A DNA stretch of 64,000 nucleotides, taken from assembly GCF_022402485.1 (NCBI RefSeq), contig NZ_JAKRSA010000030.1, positions 46,155 through 110,154 of the forward strand, in the 5' to 3' direction. The notes under the pieces are model-generated. The model did not search any database. It was not told the DNA's origin and worked only from the letters and a program-made list of their open reading frames with translations. Below, piece after piece: positions 26,800 to 36,101 of this stretch. The position numbers and the translations under genes were made by a program. The DNA comes from Phenylobacterium sp. Its GTDB lineage: Bacteria > Pseudomonadota > Alphaproteobacteria > Caulobacterales > Caulobacteraceae. Within the stretch, counting starts at the first letter, position 1, and every line of letters starts with the position of its first letter.

Positions 26800-28290
26800 A
26801 TGTCGGAAGACAACAGCGCCGTTCAGGCCTTCTACGACCAGGTGATAAATGTCAGCGACTTCATCTGGGTGGGCACTTGGAATGGGGTGTCGGTCCTACC
26901 TTTCCCGCCCATGGTCATTGCCCTTTTAGGGGTTGGCCTATGGATGATGTTCGGCCTTCGGTTCTATCCCATCACCCACCTGGGCAAGGCCTTTGCAGGC
27001 CTGTTCAAAAGTGAAAAGGACGCTGACGCCGAAGGGGATGGCAAAAAGGGAGAGATCTCACCCTTTGCAGCCCTCTCGACAGCGCTGTCGGGCCAGGTTG
27101 GCACCGGCAACCTGGCCGGGGTGGCTACCGCCATCACGTTGGGGGGACCTGGGGCGCTCTTCTGGATGTGGATCACCGCGCTGATCGGCATGGCCCTGGC
27201 CTTCGCCGAGGGCTCGCTGGCCATTCGTTATCGGGAACAAAGCGCAGACGGTACCTATCGTGGCGGCCCCATGACCTATATCCGCCGCGGCCTTGGCAAG
27301 AAGTGGGGCTGGCTGGCCGTCCTGTTCTGCATCGGCACCCTGTTCTCGTCGGTGACCACCGGCAACATGATCCAGGCCAATTCCGTGGCCGACTCGATCC
27401 ATGGCCTGACGGGGGCCCCGGAATGGGTGGCCGGTCTGATCGTCGCTGCCGCCGTGTTCGCGGTGATCATCGGCGGTATCAAATCGATCGGCTCCATCGC
27501 CGAGAAGGTCGTGCCCACCATGGCCCTGGCCTATTTCACCATGGCGATCATCGCCGTGGCTCTGAACATCGAGGCGCTGCCTGGTGCCTTCGCCACCATT
27601 TTTGAAAGTGCGTTCACCGGACACGCCGCCACCGGTGGGTTTCTCGGTGCAGGTATGATCATGGCCATCCGGTTCGGCGTCGCCCGGGGTCTGTTCTCCA
27701 ATGAGGCCGGCCAGGGTTCGACCCCCATTGCCCACGCGGTCGCCCAAACCAACGATCCGGCCCGTCAGGGTCGCTTCGCCATGATGGGCACCTTCATCGA
27801 CACCTTGGTGATTTGCACCGCCACCGGTCTTGTGTTGCTCACCGTCCAGGGGGCCTTCCCGGCCACGGGTGCCGATGGCGTCACAGTGATGCAATCTGCG
27901 GTCTGGAGTTCTGACCTCAATGGCTTCGCCATGACCGAGGCGGCCTTTGCCACGGCCTTCCCCCTGGAGGTGTTCGGCTTCTCCATCGGGGCCCTGGTGG
28001 CGTCGGTGGCCCTGATCCTGTTCGTGTTCACCACCTTGCTGACCTGGAGCTATTACGGGGAGCGGGCAGTCACCCATCTGTTTGGGGACAAGATGGCCAT
28101 CCCGTTCCGCCTGCTTTGGGTCGTGATGATTTTCGTCGGTTCGTTTCAGGAAATCACCTTCGTCTGGCGTCTGGGAGACATCGCCAACGCCAGCATGGCC
28201 TTGCCCAATCTCCTGGCCTTGGCCTTGCTCTCGGGGGTGGTCTTCAAGCTGGCCAAGGGGGATCGGAAGGCTGGTCCCGACCACGACTAG
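26800..28290 (+). CDS. Alanine/glycine:cation symporter (AGCS) family protein
   Basis: 496 residues, about 11 membrane helices. Imports alanine or glycine with Na+ or H+. Family signatures: SALSGQVGTGNLAGVATA near residue 90, GTYRGGPMTYIRRGLGK, FSNEAGQGSTPIAHAVAQT (the EAG substrate/ion region), and LLTWSYYGERAVTHLFG. ATG 26800 has a purine-rich ribosome site (GAGGGGGA); a GTG 15 bases earlier is less likely. Divergent from the M20 peptidase. Confidence 0.94.
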   Translation: MSEDNSAVQAFYDQVINVSDFIWVGTWNGVSVLPFPPMVIALLGVGLWMMFGLRFYPITHLGKAFAGLFKSEKDADAEGDGKKGEISPFAALSTALSGQVGTGNLAGVATAITLGGPGALFWMWITALIGMALAFAEGSLAIRYREQSADGTYRGGPMTYIRRGLGKKWGWLAVLFCIGTLFSSVTTGNMIQANSVADSIHGLTGAPEWVAGLIVAAAVFAVIIGGIKSIGSIAEKVVPTMALAYFTMAIIAVALNIEALPGAFATIFESAFTGHAATGGFLGAGMIMAIRFGVARGLFSNEAGQGSTPIAHAVAQTNDPARQGRFAMMGTFIDTLVICTATGLVLLTVQGAFPATGADGVTVMQSAVWSSDLNGFAMTEAAFATAFPLEVFGFSIGALVASVALILFVFTTLLTWSYYGERAVTHLFGDKMAIPFRLLWVVMIFVGSFQEITFVWRLGDIANASMALPNLLALALLSGVVFKLAKGDRKAGPDHD

Positions 28291-28303
28291 GGCTGCGTAG
28301 GCA

Positions 28304-28348
28304 GGATCGGTGCTGGAATTCCGGCGCCGATCCCGCCTTTCGGGTTTT
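28304..28348 (+). terminator. Probable terminator after the AGCS gene
   Basis: GGATCGG and CCGATCC (28304-28333) enclose a loop, and a short CCCG/CGGG hairpin (28332-28344) runs directly into TTTT. It lies just behind the symporter stop. Confidence 0.55.
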
Positions 28349-28415
28349 CCTCTCAGGCTGCGGCGCTTAGCGTGGCCCGTAACAGACGTAACAGTACCCC
28401 GAGAGGAGTCCCGAC

Positions 28416-30248
28416 TTGCAGACCCGTCGTCAGATGCTCTTTGGCGCCGCCGGCGCTGTGGCCTTGGCCGGGACCATGGTCCCCAATACCCGCGCCTGGG
28501 CGCAGGGCGCTTCGTCCGCCAGCGACCAACTCGACACCGTTCTGGAGGCCTTCTACCAGGAGGCCCTGGACGATGTTCCCGAACTGGTCACCCGGCTGGG
28601 CCTGGATTCAGGGGCGAGGGCCGGCGCCAAGCGTCAGTTGAGCTCTGCCTCCATTGCCGCCCTGGACGCCGACCGGGCCAAGACCACGAGCCAGCTAGCC
28701 CGGCTGATGGTCCTGCCCCGGGCTGAGCTCTCGGGCATGGACGCGATCAATTACGACGCCATGAAGTTCTCCCTGGAGACCAACCACGCGGCCAACCGCC
28801 GGTTTGTCTATGGGTCGGAGGGCGCTGGCCAGCCCTATGTGATCTCCCAGCTCTCGGGTGCCTACCGCTACGTGCCGGACTTCCTGGGGTCTCAGCATGT
28901 CATCGAGACCCAGGGTGATGCGGACGCCTATCTTGCCCGACTGGAAGCCTTCGCCACGGTGATGGATGAGGAAGTCCTGCGGATGCGTCGGGACGTGGGC
29001 CTGGGTTGTACGCCGCCAGACTTTGTCATCGAGCGCACCTTGACCCAGATGCGCGGCCTGCTGACCGACCCTGCGTCATCGCCCCTGGTCACCTCGGTGG
29101 CCGACCGTGCCGCCGCCCGGGGAATCGCTGGGGATTATGCCGGCCAGGCGACAGCTATCTATGTCGATAAGGTGGCACCGGCCCTGCAGCGTCAGATCGA
29201 TCTGATGAGCGAACTGGCACCGCAGGCGGTCCATGACGCCGGCGTCTGGCGTCTCCCCGACGGGGAAGCCTATTACGAACATGCCCTGCGCGCATCGACC
29301 ACCACGACCCTGAGCGCTGATGAAGTCCACCAGATGGGCCTGGAGCAGGCCCGGGAGCTGTCGGCCCGGGCCGATGTGATCCTCAAGGCCGAGGGTTATA
29401 CCCAAGGGACGGTGGGGGAGCGGATCGCAGCCCTGTTCAAGGAGCCGAAGTACCACTTCCCCAACACCGACGCCGGTAAGGAGGAACTGATCGAGTCGCT
29501 CAATGTCATGACCGAGGCCATGTACAAGCGACTCCCCGAATACTTCGGGACCCTGCCCAAGGCACCTGTGGAAGTCCGGCGGGTGCCCAAGTTCATCGAG
29601 GCCGGGGCGCCCGGGGGCTATTACAACCAACCGACCCTGGATGGCTCTCGGCCGGGCATCTTCTGGATCAATCTCCGGGATACGGCGGAAAACCCTACCT
29701 GGACCTTGCCGACCCTGACCTATCACGAGGCCGCCCCGGGCCATCACATGCAGCTGGCCCTGCAGCAGGAGGCTGACCTGCCCATGATCCGCCGGGCCAC
29801 CTTCCTGTCGGCCTACGGGGAGGGCTGGGCGCTCTATGCCGAGGAACTGGCCAAGGAGATGGGGGTCTATGAGGATAACCCCCTGGCCGAGGTCGGCTAC
29901 CTGCAGGCCGCCCTGTTCCGCGCCGCCCGCCTGGTGGTCGATACGGGCATCCACGCCAAGCGCTGGAGCCGGGAACAGGCCATCGAGACCATGTCCTCCA
30001 TCGATGGCTCGCCGACCTCCTCCTCGTCCACTGAGATTGAACGTTATGCCGTCTGGCCAGCCCAGGCCTGCAGCTACATGGTTGGCAAACTGGTCTGGCT
30101 GCGACTGCGGGAAAAGGCGCGTATGGCCCTGGGGGACCGGTTCGACCTACGGGCCTTCCACGATGCGGGGCTTTTGTCGGGCGCGGTGCCCCTGACCGTG
30201 CTGGAAGCCGTGATCGACAATCACATTGCCGCCCGCCGAGCGGCCTGA
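28416..30248 (+). CDS. DUF885 family protein, exported, putative metallopeptidase
   Basis: 610 residues. TTG start with AGGAG upstream. A twin-arginine-like signal (QTRRQMLFGAAGAVALAG) begins immediately, so the start is well fixed. The DUF885 block contains TYHEAAPGHHMQLALQQE at about residue 436, an HExxxGHH zinc-type motif, and YGEGWALYAEEL shortly after. Family length is about 600. These proteins resemble gluzincin-type carboxypeptidases and are predicted to act in the periplasm; substrate unknown. Convergent with the kinase gene. Confidence 0.88.
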   Translation: MQTRRQMLFGAAGAVALAGTMVPNTRAWAQGASSASDQLDTVLEAFYQEALDDVPELVTRLGLDSGARAGAKRQLSSASIAALDADRAKTTSQLARLMVLPRAELSGMDAINYDAMKFSLETNHAANRRFVYGSEGAGQPYVISQLSGAYRYVPDFLGSQHVIETQGDADAYLARLEAFATVMDEEVLRMRRDVGLGCTPPDFVIERTLTQMRGLLTDPASSPLVTSVADRAAARGIAGDYAGQATAIYVDKVAPALQRQIDLMSELAPQAVHDAGVWRLPDGEAYYEHALRASTTTTLSADEVHQMGLEQARELSARADVILKAEGYTQGTVGERIAALFKEPKYHFPNTDAGKEELIESLNVMTEAMYKRLPEYFGTLPKAPVEVRRVPKFIEAGAPGGYYNQPTLDGSRPGIFWINLRDTAENPTWTLPTLTYHEAAPGHHMQLALQQEADLPMIRRATFLSAYGEGWALYAEELAKEMGVYEDNPLAEVGYLQAALFRAARLVVDTGIHAKRWSREQAIETMSSIDGSPTSSSSTEIERYAVWPAQACSYMVGKLVWLRLREKARMALGDRFDLRAFHDAGLLSGAVPLTVLEAVIDNHIAARRAA

Positions 30249-30261
30249 TTCGACAGGCCAG

Positions 30262-30290
30262 GACCCCCGGAGCGAGCGCTCCGGTGGGTC
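30262..30290. terminator. Hairpin between the DUF885 gene and the kinase gene
   Basis: GACCC plus CCGGAGC, loop GAGC, GCTCCGG plus GGGTC with a single unpaired base. No T run on either side, so termination is plausible for both convergent genes but not proven. It touches the kinase stop codon. Confidence 0.45.
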
Positions 30291-31635
30291 AGGCTGGCAG
30301 GCGGATCACCGCACGCAGACCGCCCAGGGGCGATCGGTCCAGGAGCACCTCGCCCCCATGGCCGCGGGCCACGTCCCGGGCGATGGCCAGCCCAAGCCCG
30401 ACCCCCTTGATGTTCTGATTGCGGGCTTCGTCGAGGCGGTTGAACGCCTTGAAGGCATCTTCATATTGGGCGGCAGGGATGCCCGGTCCATCGTCGTCGA
30501 CGGCGATTTCCACCCCCCCGGAGGGGAGGCGTCTGGCCACCACCTCGATGGTCTCCCCATGGACGGCGGCGTTCATCACCAGGTTCGATACCGCCCGGCG
30601 CAGGGCGTTGGGGCGCACCCGGACGGCCAGACCGTCTGGGGCCTCAACCCGCACCTTGGCACCAGCCCGGGCCGCGCCCTCACCCACCTCGTCCAGCAGG
30701 GGCCGCAAGGGCGTGTCTTCGACGCTTTCGCCGCCCTCGCCCCGGGCGAAGGCCAGATATTCGTCGATCATGTGCTCCATCTCGGCCAGATCGCGCTTCA
30801 TGTCGGCGGTGCGCGATGACGGCGGGGCGAGCGCGAGCTCGAGCTTCAGCCGGGTCAGGGGCGTGCGCAGATCATGACTCACCGAGGCCAACAGCGCCGT
30901 GCGCTGTTCGATGTGGCGCTGGATTCGGGACTTCATGGCCAGGAAGGCGTGGGCGGCCTGCCGTACTTCGCGGGCGCCATGGGGCTTGAAGCCCTGATCG
31001 TCCTCTCCCCGGCCAAAGGCGTCGGCGGCGGCGGCCAGACGTTCAATGGCGCGGGTCTGATTGCGGATGAACAGGATGGCAACAGCGGTCAGCAGCAGGG
31101 TCGCCACCGTCAGCCAGAGAATGAAGATGTGCCCTTGGGTGGCGAAGGCCCGGTCCCGGGGGGCGAGGATCCGCAGAACGCCCTCATCCACCTGAACGCG
31201 GATGTCTACATAGGCGGGGTAGCGGGTGGTGTCGAACCAGAAGGGGGCGTCCAGGCGCTCTGAAAGCGCCCGCTGGAGAGAGCGGTCCACCGGGGCGAAG
31301 AAGGAGTAGCGGCGGTTCTGCGGCAGGGGGCGTCCGTCCTGCAGGGCGATGGACAGGCTGAGCGATTCTTCGGCCCGGGCGGCCAGGATGGCGAAGGCCT
31401 CCGGGCTCTTGTCGTCTTCGTATCCAGCCACGGCCCAGGCCACCTCGCCGGCGAGACCATCGGAGAGCCGGCTGGTGACCGTCTCCCAGTGGGCGTCGAA
31501 GAAGATCCAGGTCACGGCCACCTGCATCAGGGCCACCGGTAGGACGATGATCAGCAGGGATCGGCCAAACAGGCTGGTGGGCAGCCGGCGCTTGATCATC
31601 CGGCCTAGATAGCGAGGCGGCAATCGCAGGCGCAT
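30289..31635 (-). CDS. Sensor histidine kinase, EnvZ-like
   Basis: 448 residues. Two membrane helices (near residues 25-45 and 174-192) flank a periplasmic sensor domain. A HAMP region follows (IRNQTRAIERLAAAADAFG), then the phosphoacceptor helix ASVSHDLRTPLTRLKLEL, the N box LRRAVSNLVMNAAVHGE and the G boxes DDDGPGIPA and GVGLGLAIARDVARGHGG. The start overlaps the regulator stop (ATGA), so the two are translated as a pair. The signal is unknown. Confidence 0.94.
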   Translation of the reverse strand: MRLRLPPRYLGRMIKRRLPTSLFGRSLLIIVLPVALMQVAVTWIFFDAHWETVTSRLSDGLAGEVAWAVAGYEDDKSPEAFAILAARAEESLSLSIALQDGRPLPQNRRYSFFAPVDRSLQRALSERLDAPFWFDTTRYPAYVDIRVQVDEGVLRILAPRDRAFATQGHIFILWLTVATLLLTAVAILFIRNQTRAIERLAAAADAFGRGEDDQGFKPHGAREVRQAAHAFLAMKSRIQRHIEQRTALLASVSHDLRTPLTRLKLELALAPPSSRTADMKRDLAEMEHMIDEYLAFARGEGGESVEDTPLRPLLDEVGEGAARAGAKVRVEAPDGLAVRVRPNALRRAVSNLVMNAAVHGETIEVVARRLPSGGVEIAVDDDGPGIPAAQYEDAFKAFNRLDEARNQNIKGVGLGLAIARDVARGHGGEVLLDRSPLGGLRAVIRLPA

Positions 31636-32345
31636 CAGTCGGGTGCCAGCATATAGCCGACCCCGCGGACGGTCTGGAGATAGCGCGGCATCTTTGGGTC
31701 TGTCTCGATCTTGCGGCGCAGGCGGGTGACCTGAACGTCCACGGCCCGGCCAGAGGGATCGACCGTGTCGCGGGCCAGCTCCAGCCGGTCTACCGGCTCA
31801 TGCGGCGACTGGGCGAGCCGGCGCAGCAACACCGCTTCCCCTTCGGTCAGCCGAACCGGGGCACCTTCCCGCGACAGTTCGCCCCGGGCGAGATCGAACG
31901 TGCAGTGACCGAGGGAGAATCGTCCCGCAGCCGGGGCCCTTTGGGTGGTGCGGCGCAGAATGGCTTCGATACGCAGCAAGAGTTCCTGGGGCTCAAAGGG
32001 CTTGCCGAGGTAGTCATCGGCCCCGACCTGCAAGCCCTCGATCCTGTGGTCGGGCTCGCTCCGGGCAGTCAACATCAGCACGGGTGTGCGACCAGCTGCG
32101 CCGCTGCGCGCCCTCAGCCAGCGGGTCAGGGAAACACCATCCTCGCCGGGCATCATCACATCGAACACCGCCAGGTCGAAATCCAGGCTTTCCAGCAGCC
32201 GCCGAGCGGTTGCTCCGCCGGGGGCGGTCGTGACGCGAAAGCCTTCCCGGCTGAGAAAAGCCTTCAGCAGTTCACGGATGCGATCATCGTCGTCCACCAC
32301 CAGGAGATGACGGGCAAGCGGTCCTGTAACTTCACCGAGGCTCAT
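31635..32345 (-). CDS. Response regulator, OmpR family (PetR-like)
   Basis: 236 residues. Receiver domain with acidic pocket VVDDDD, phosphoacceptor Asp in FDVMMPGEDG and Lys in GKPFEPQEL. The C-terminal winged helix carries VDVQVTRLRRKIETDPK and YLQTVRGVGYMLAPD. Start at ATG 32345; the frame is open further upstream but that part overlaps the ilvE promoter region. It is divergent from ilvE by about 140 bases, so the pair might control that gene, which is inference. It resembles regulators called PetR in Rhodobacter, which do not necessarily control petABC. Confidence 0.93.
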   Translation of the reverse strand: MSLGEVTGPLARHLLVVDDDDRIRELLKAFLSREGFRVTTAPGGATARRLLESLDFDLAVFDVMMPGEDGVSLTRWLRARSGAAGRTPVLMLTARSEPDHRIEGLQVGADDYLGKPFEPQELLLRIEAILRRTTQRAPAAGRFSLGHCTFDLARGELSREGAPVRLTEGEAVLLRRLAQSPHEPVDRLELARDTVDPSGRAVDVQVTRLRRKIETDPKMPRYLQTVRGVGYMLAPD

Positions 32346-32428
32346 GCGTCTGGCGGCTCCCCTTGGCGCAGGACGACAGGATAGGCCGCTCTTGAGCCTT
32401 CGGCCATGCATTGGCTTGGCCATTTCGT

Positions 32429-32456
32429 TTGACGCGCGCTTCGCGGAGCGTTGTAA
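32429..32456 (+). promoter_or_regulatory. Possible ilvE promoter
   Basis: TTGACG at 32429 followed after 16 bases by TTGTAA at 32451. The -35 is near consensus and the -10 weak, as is common in alphaproteobacteria. ilvE starts 31 bases downstream behind a strong AAAGGAGG. Confidence 0.35.
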
Positions 32457-32487
32457 GGGGAGCGCATTGAAAGGAGGCTCTACGCCG

Positions 32488-33375
32488 ATGGCTCTCGTTC
32501 CCTTTGACGATCGCGATGGATGGATCTGGCTGGATGGCCAGTTCGTGGCCTGGCGCGAGGCGAAGGTGCACGTATTGACGCACGGCCTCCATTACGCCTC
32601 GGCGGTGTTTGAGGGCGAGCGGATGTATGGCGGTGAGATCTACAAGCTCACCGAACATACCGAGCGCCTGTTCAAATCGGCGGAGATCCTCGACTTCGAG
32701 ATCCCCTTCACGGTGGCCGAGATCGATCAGGCCTGCAAGGAGACCTGCGCGCGCAACGGCCTGACCGACGCCTATGTGCGTCCCATCGCCTGGCGCGGCT
32801 CAGAGATGATCGGGGTTTCGGCCCAGGACACCAAGATCCACGTCGCCATCGCGGTGTGGGAATGGCCGAGCTACTTCTCGCCGGAGGAGCGGGCTAAGGG
32901 CATCCGCATGTGCTGGGCCAAGTACAAGCGCCCCTCCCCAGAGACCGAGCCGGTCCACGCCAAGGCGACCGGCCTCTACATGATCTGCACCATCTCCAAG
33001 CATGCGGCGGAGAAGGCCGGCTACACAGACGCCATGATGCTCGACTACCGGGGGTATGTGGCTGAAAGCACCGGCTCCAACGTGTTCTTCGTCAAGGACG
33101 GGGCGCTGCACACCCCCACCCCCGATTGCTTCTTGAACGGCATCACCCGTCAGTCTGTGATCGCCCTGGCCCAGGCCAAGGGTTTCGAGGTGATCGAGCG
33201 CCACATCAAGCCTGAGGAACTGGCGGATTTCACCGAGTGCTTTGTGGTTGGCACGGCTGCTGAAGTGACGCCGGTCTCGCAGATCGGGGAGTACACGTTC
33301 ACACCTGGCAATATCTCGCTGAGCCTGATGGACGACTACGCCAAGATGGTCCGCCGTCAGCTGCAGCCAGCCTGA
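32488..33375 (+). CDS. ilvE: Branched-chain amino acid aminotransferase
   Basis: 295 residues, PLP fold type IV. Catalyses the last transamination to Val, Leu and Ile and the first step of their degradation. Signature parts: LTHGLHYASAVFEGERMY, the PLP Lys in EPVHAKATGLYMI, and VAESTGSNVFFVKDG. ATG 32488 is preceded by AAAGGAGG at good spacing, which decides the start over longer in-frame options. It ends before a clear terminator. Confidence 0.95.
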   Translation: MALVPFDDRDGWIWLDGQFVAWREAKVHVLTHGLHYASAVFEGERMYGGEIYKLTEHTERLFKSAEILDFEIPFTVAEIDQACKETCARNGLTDAYVRPIAWRGSEMIGVSAQDTKIHVAIAVWEWPSYFSPEERAKGIRMCWAKYKRPSPETEPVHAKATGLYMICTISKHAAEKAGYTDAMMLDYRGYVAESTGSNVFFVKDGALHTPTPDCFLNGITRQSVIALAQAKGFEVIERHIKPEELADFTECFVVGTAAEVTPVSQIGEYTFTPGNISLSLMDDYAKMVRRQLQPA

Positions 33376-33417
33376 CCACAGACCTGGAAGGTCTTCGGTT
33401 CAGGATTGAAAGTCTCA

Positions 33418-33446
33418 CCCCCTCCGCCCCCGGCGGAGGGGGTTTT
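33418..33446 (+). terminator. Rho-independent terminator of ilvE
   Basis: CCCCCTCCGC, five-base loop, GCGGAGGGGG, then TTTT. It lies between ilvE and the convergent TPR gene. Confidence 0.88.
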
Positions 33447-33449
33447 CAT

Positions 33450-34574
33450 TCAAGCCAGGACCCGGGCCTCAAGCTCTTGCAGACGCTCCCGGGTGGTGGC
33501 GAGGTCGGGGCCATACTTGGCCTCATCGGAGGCGGCGAGATCGGCGGTGATCGCCTCGCTTTCTCGATAGAGATCCAGCGCGCGGGTGCGATGACCCCTA
33601 TCTTCCCGTGCATCAGCGAGGCGCTCCAGGGCGATGGACAGGGCACGCCGGGCACTGGGCGTATGATCTGTTCCGGCGATCTTCCGACGCAGGTCGAGGG
33701 CGGACTCGTAGGACTCCACAGCGGAGTCCAGCCGGTGCTCTTCATAGGCCATGTCGCCCACATTCAAGAGGGCGTCGGCCATGAGGTCGGGTTCCCCGGC
33801 CTGCCGGGCATAGGCCAGGGCCAGGTCATAGGCCTCGATGGCGTCATCGGACCGGCCCTGGGCGCGAGCGAAGTCCCCGGCGTCCTGAGCCGCCAGCATC
33901 TGCTGACGATCGGAACTGGCCAAGGCCTTGACGCGCTGCAGCGCCAGGGCCGCCGGCCCCCAGGCCTCGGCCCGGGCATGGGTGCGCAATTCGGTACGCG
34001 CGGCGTCGAAGTCATCGGCCACCACCGACGGTTCGACTGGAGCAGCGGCGACAGGGGCAGGCTCTAGCGGGTGCGGCTCAGGCTGAGCCATCTCCGGTGG
34101 CGCGTTCTCGGGGGCGGTGTCGCCCAGCGCCTCCAGCGGTGTTGCCGCCGTGATGGCGGCCAGGGGTGCTGCCAGTTGGGTCTCGGTCTGGGCGTGCGTC
34201 ACGTCTGCCGGGAATGGTGCGGGTTCAGGGAACGGCGCAGCCTCCAGGGCCTGGAGAGGAGTTAGCTCTGGAAAGGGACGGGGCTCTTCCGGGAGCGCCG
34301 CCTCCTTTGCGTCCACAGGATCGTCAGCAAATTTGAACCCCGCAAGGGGTTGGCTGCGCGCGGCTTTCCGACGCGTCGGCGCGCGCACCAGGGCGGCAAT
34401 CACCAGAGCCGCGCCCATGATGCCCGAAGCCATGGCGACGCCAAGGCGAACGCCCTCGAAAGCCCCGAGGTTGAGGGTGGGAATCTGTCCCTGCAGCCCG
34501 CCGGGATACAGGATGACATAGGCGAGGCCGCCCAGTCCTACCCCCAGAAGCAGTCCGATAATCCGCCCCAGCAT
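33450..34574 (-). CDS. Tetratricopeptide repeat membrane protein
   Basis: 374 residues. Two N-terminal hydrophobic segments (LGRIIGLLLGVGLGGLAYVI and GVAMASGIMGAALVIAALV) anchor the protein. A long Pro/Glu/Ala-rich spacer (about residues 90-185) leads to a C-terminal set of TPR-like helices, seen in DAIEAYDLALAYARQAGE, NVGDMAYEEHRLDSAVESYE and GHRTRALDLYRESEAI. Probably a cytoplasmic scaffold tethered to the inner membrane. ATG 34574 has AGGGGGA upstream. No specific family is recognised. Confidence 0.8.
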   Translation of the reverse strand: MLGRIIGLLLGVGLGGLAYVILYPGGLQGQIPTLNLGAFEGVRLGVAMASGIMGAALVIAALVRAPTRRKAARSQPLAGFKFADDPVDAKEAALPEEPRPFPELTPLQALEAAPFPEPAPFPADVTHAQTETQLAAPLAAITAATPLEALGDTAPENAPPEMAQPEPHPLEPAPVAAAPVEPSVVADDFDAARTELRTHARAEAWGPAALALQRVKALASSDRQQMLAAQDAGDFARAQGRSDDAIEAYDLALAYARQAGEPDLMADALLNVGDMAYEEHRLDSAVESYESALDLRRKIAGTDHTPSARRALSIALERLADAREDRGHRTRALDLYRESEAITADLAASDEAKYGPDLATTRERLQELEARVLA

Positions 34575-34699
34575 GCCAAAGTCCCCCTTGTCCGCCTTGT
34601 ATACAAAGCTAGGTGAGCTACGGCGCGCGGCCTCAAGGGGATGCAACCCCCAGGGGACGGAGCGGCCTTCTCACCGCCCCGCAATTGAGCAAACTGCCT

Positions 34700-35098
34700 C
34701 TAAATCAGCCAGTTCAAAGGCCGGGGATAGGCTTCTCCTCGGGCCAGGTAAATCACGCCCACCACGCAGCGGACGGCGAACCAGATCCAGATCACCCCCA
34801 TGATGAAGACGCCGAGGATCACGGCGGGGATCCCGATCAGAACAAAGGACAGCGGGATACCGAACACCAAGAGCAGCGAGCCAATCAGAAACCAGCCAAT
34901 GGACAGCCAGAAGGTGCGGATCTGAAAGGTGTAGTGGCTGGCCAAAATAGGCCCGGCACCGCTGCGGTTGGCATAGGCGATGATCAGACCAATGAACACG
35001 GTCACCAGACTGACTAGGGCCAGCAAGTAGAGCCCATAAACCACCGCCGGCATGGTGCGGTCTTCGTCTGGTGTCGCGGGGGTAAGGGTGTCGGTCAT
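34700..35098 (-). CDS. DUF4870-like small membrane protein
   Basis: 132 residues with three to four membrane helices. The pattern AVVYGLYLLALVSLVTVFIG, then ASHYTFQIRTFWLSIGW, matches the small DUF4870/YidX-like group. Two Met codons stand close together; GAGGA is spaced correctly for the inner one at 35098. Function unknown. It lies 58 bases after the next gene's stop on the same strand. Confidence 0.8.
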   Translation of the reverse strand: MTDTLTPATPDEDRTMPAVVYGLYLLALVSLVTVFIGLIIAYANRSGAGPILASHYTFQIRTFWLSIGWFLIGSLLLVFGIPLSFVLIGIPAVILGVFIMGVIWIWFAVRCVVGVIYLARGEAYPRPLNWLI

Positions 35099-35156
35099 GG
35101 ACATGTTCCTCAAGGGATCTGAGCCGATATTGCCGCGCTCCGAGCTTCCCGGCACC

Positions 35157-35660
35157 TTAATTCGCTGTTAGCCGGCCTCGCCCGATCCACGGCAGGGCCG
35201 CTAGGGCCAGAATCAGTACGAAAACCAGCCGGGCGGCCAGGGCCAGTCCCAGCGACCAGGCCCCGATCATCGCCGCCGCCGCCATCACCGCCACAGCCCC
35301 AGCCCCGCACAGGGCGATGGTCCAGATGACCATCTCGGCCCCTTGGGGTGATGCCTGACCCAGGCTCAGCTGGGGCGCGTGGACAGCACCCTCGGCGGCC
35401 AGGGCCTCAGCCAGGGGAGAGAAACTCTCTCGACGGTCTTCGAGACGGCCGGTGGCGCTGAAGCTGCGGGCAGGAATGCGCACCCGACCTTTGGCGAAAT
35501 CGGCGCGGATCAGCCCCTCGGTCAAGGACAGTCGACGCAGCTCGGCCAGGGGGAACCGGCGAACCTTGCCCCCGCGCTGTTCCACCAGGGTTCCGTGCTC
35601 CAGGGTCCACGATGTGGTCGGCAGAAGGGGCGAGATGCGCGCCTGATGCACCGTGGCCAT
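35157..35660 (-). CDS. Hypothetical membrane protein with N-terminal PH-like domain
   Basis: 167 residues. The first hundred look like a compact beta-rich domain (TLEHGTLVEQRGGKVRRFPL, IRADFAKGRVRIP), resembling bacterial PH-like domains; two hydrophobic segments follow at about 108-128 and 135-157. No firm family. It ends the folB-proximal run and starts five bases after the folB stop, so it is likely co-transcribed with folB. Confidence 0.7.
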   Translation of the reverse strand: MATVHQARISPLLPTTSWTLEHGTLVEQRGGKVRRFPLAELRRLSLTEGLIRADFAKGRVRIPARSFSATGRLEDRRESFSPLAEALAAEGAVHAPQLSLGQASPQGAEMVIWTIALCGAGAVAVMAAAAMIGAWSLGLALAARLVFVLILALAALPWIGRGRLTAN

Positions 35661-35664
35661 GGGG

Positions 35665-36075
35665 TCAGGTCCGGACGAGGATCACCTCGACCCCGGCGCT
35701 CGCAGCGTGGGGGGCCAGCGCCTGGGGCTTGTCGACCCGCACACGGGCGCGGCTCACACGGGGATCGGCGAGACAGGCGCGGGCCAGCATCTCGGCGAAG
35801 GTCTCGACCAGGCCGATGTGGCCTGAAGTCGCCAAGGACCGGGCGGCCTCAGCGACCAGCTCGTAATTGACCGTTTCGGAAAGCTGCTCTGCACCTGCCA
35901 CGGCGGCGTCCAGCTCTACGTCGATCACCAGAGGCTGGCTGCGCCCCCGCTCATGGGCATAGATGCCCACATGGGCGTCCACCCGCAGGGCTGAGACAAA
36001 AATCTTGCTGGCCACCACGCGGCAGCCGGGGGCTTCCGGGGATTGCGCCTCTTCGGCGACGGGGGACAGGGCCAA
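35665..36075 (-). CDS. folB: Dihydroneopterin aldolase
   Basis: 136 residues. Makes 6-hydroxymethyl-dihydropterin in folate synthesis. Signature parts are LRVDAHVGIYAHERGRSQPL, the conserved ETVNYELV and LVETFAEMLA, and the late Lys in RVDKPQALAPH. An N-terminal extension of about 20 residues precedes the domain. It follows the pteridine reductase-like SDR by 26 bases, giving a small pterin operon. Confidence 0.93.
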   Translation of the reverse strand: MALSPVAEEAQSPEAPGCRVVASKIFVSALRVDAHVGIYAHERGRSQPLVIDVELDAAVAGAEQLSETVNYELVAEAARSLATSGHIGLVETFAEMLARACLADPRVSRARVRVDKPQALAPHAASAGVEVILVRT

Positions 36076-36101
36076 GGTCGCGCCCTCCAGGCTCGCGGAG
36101 A

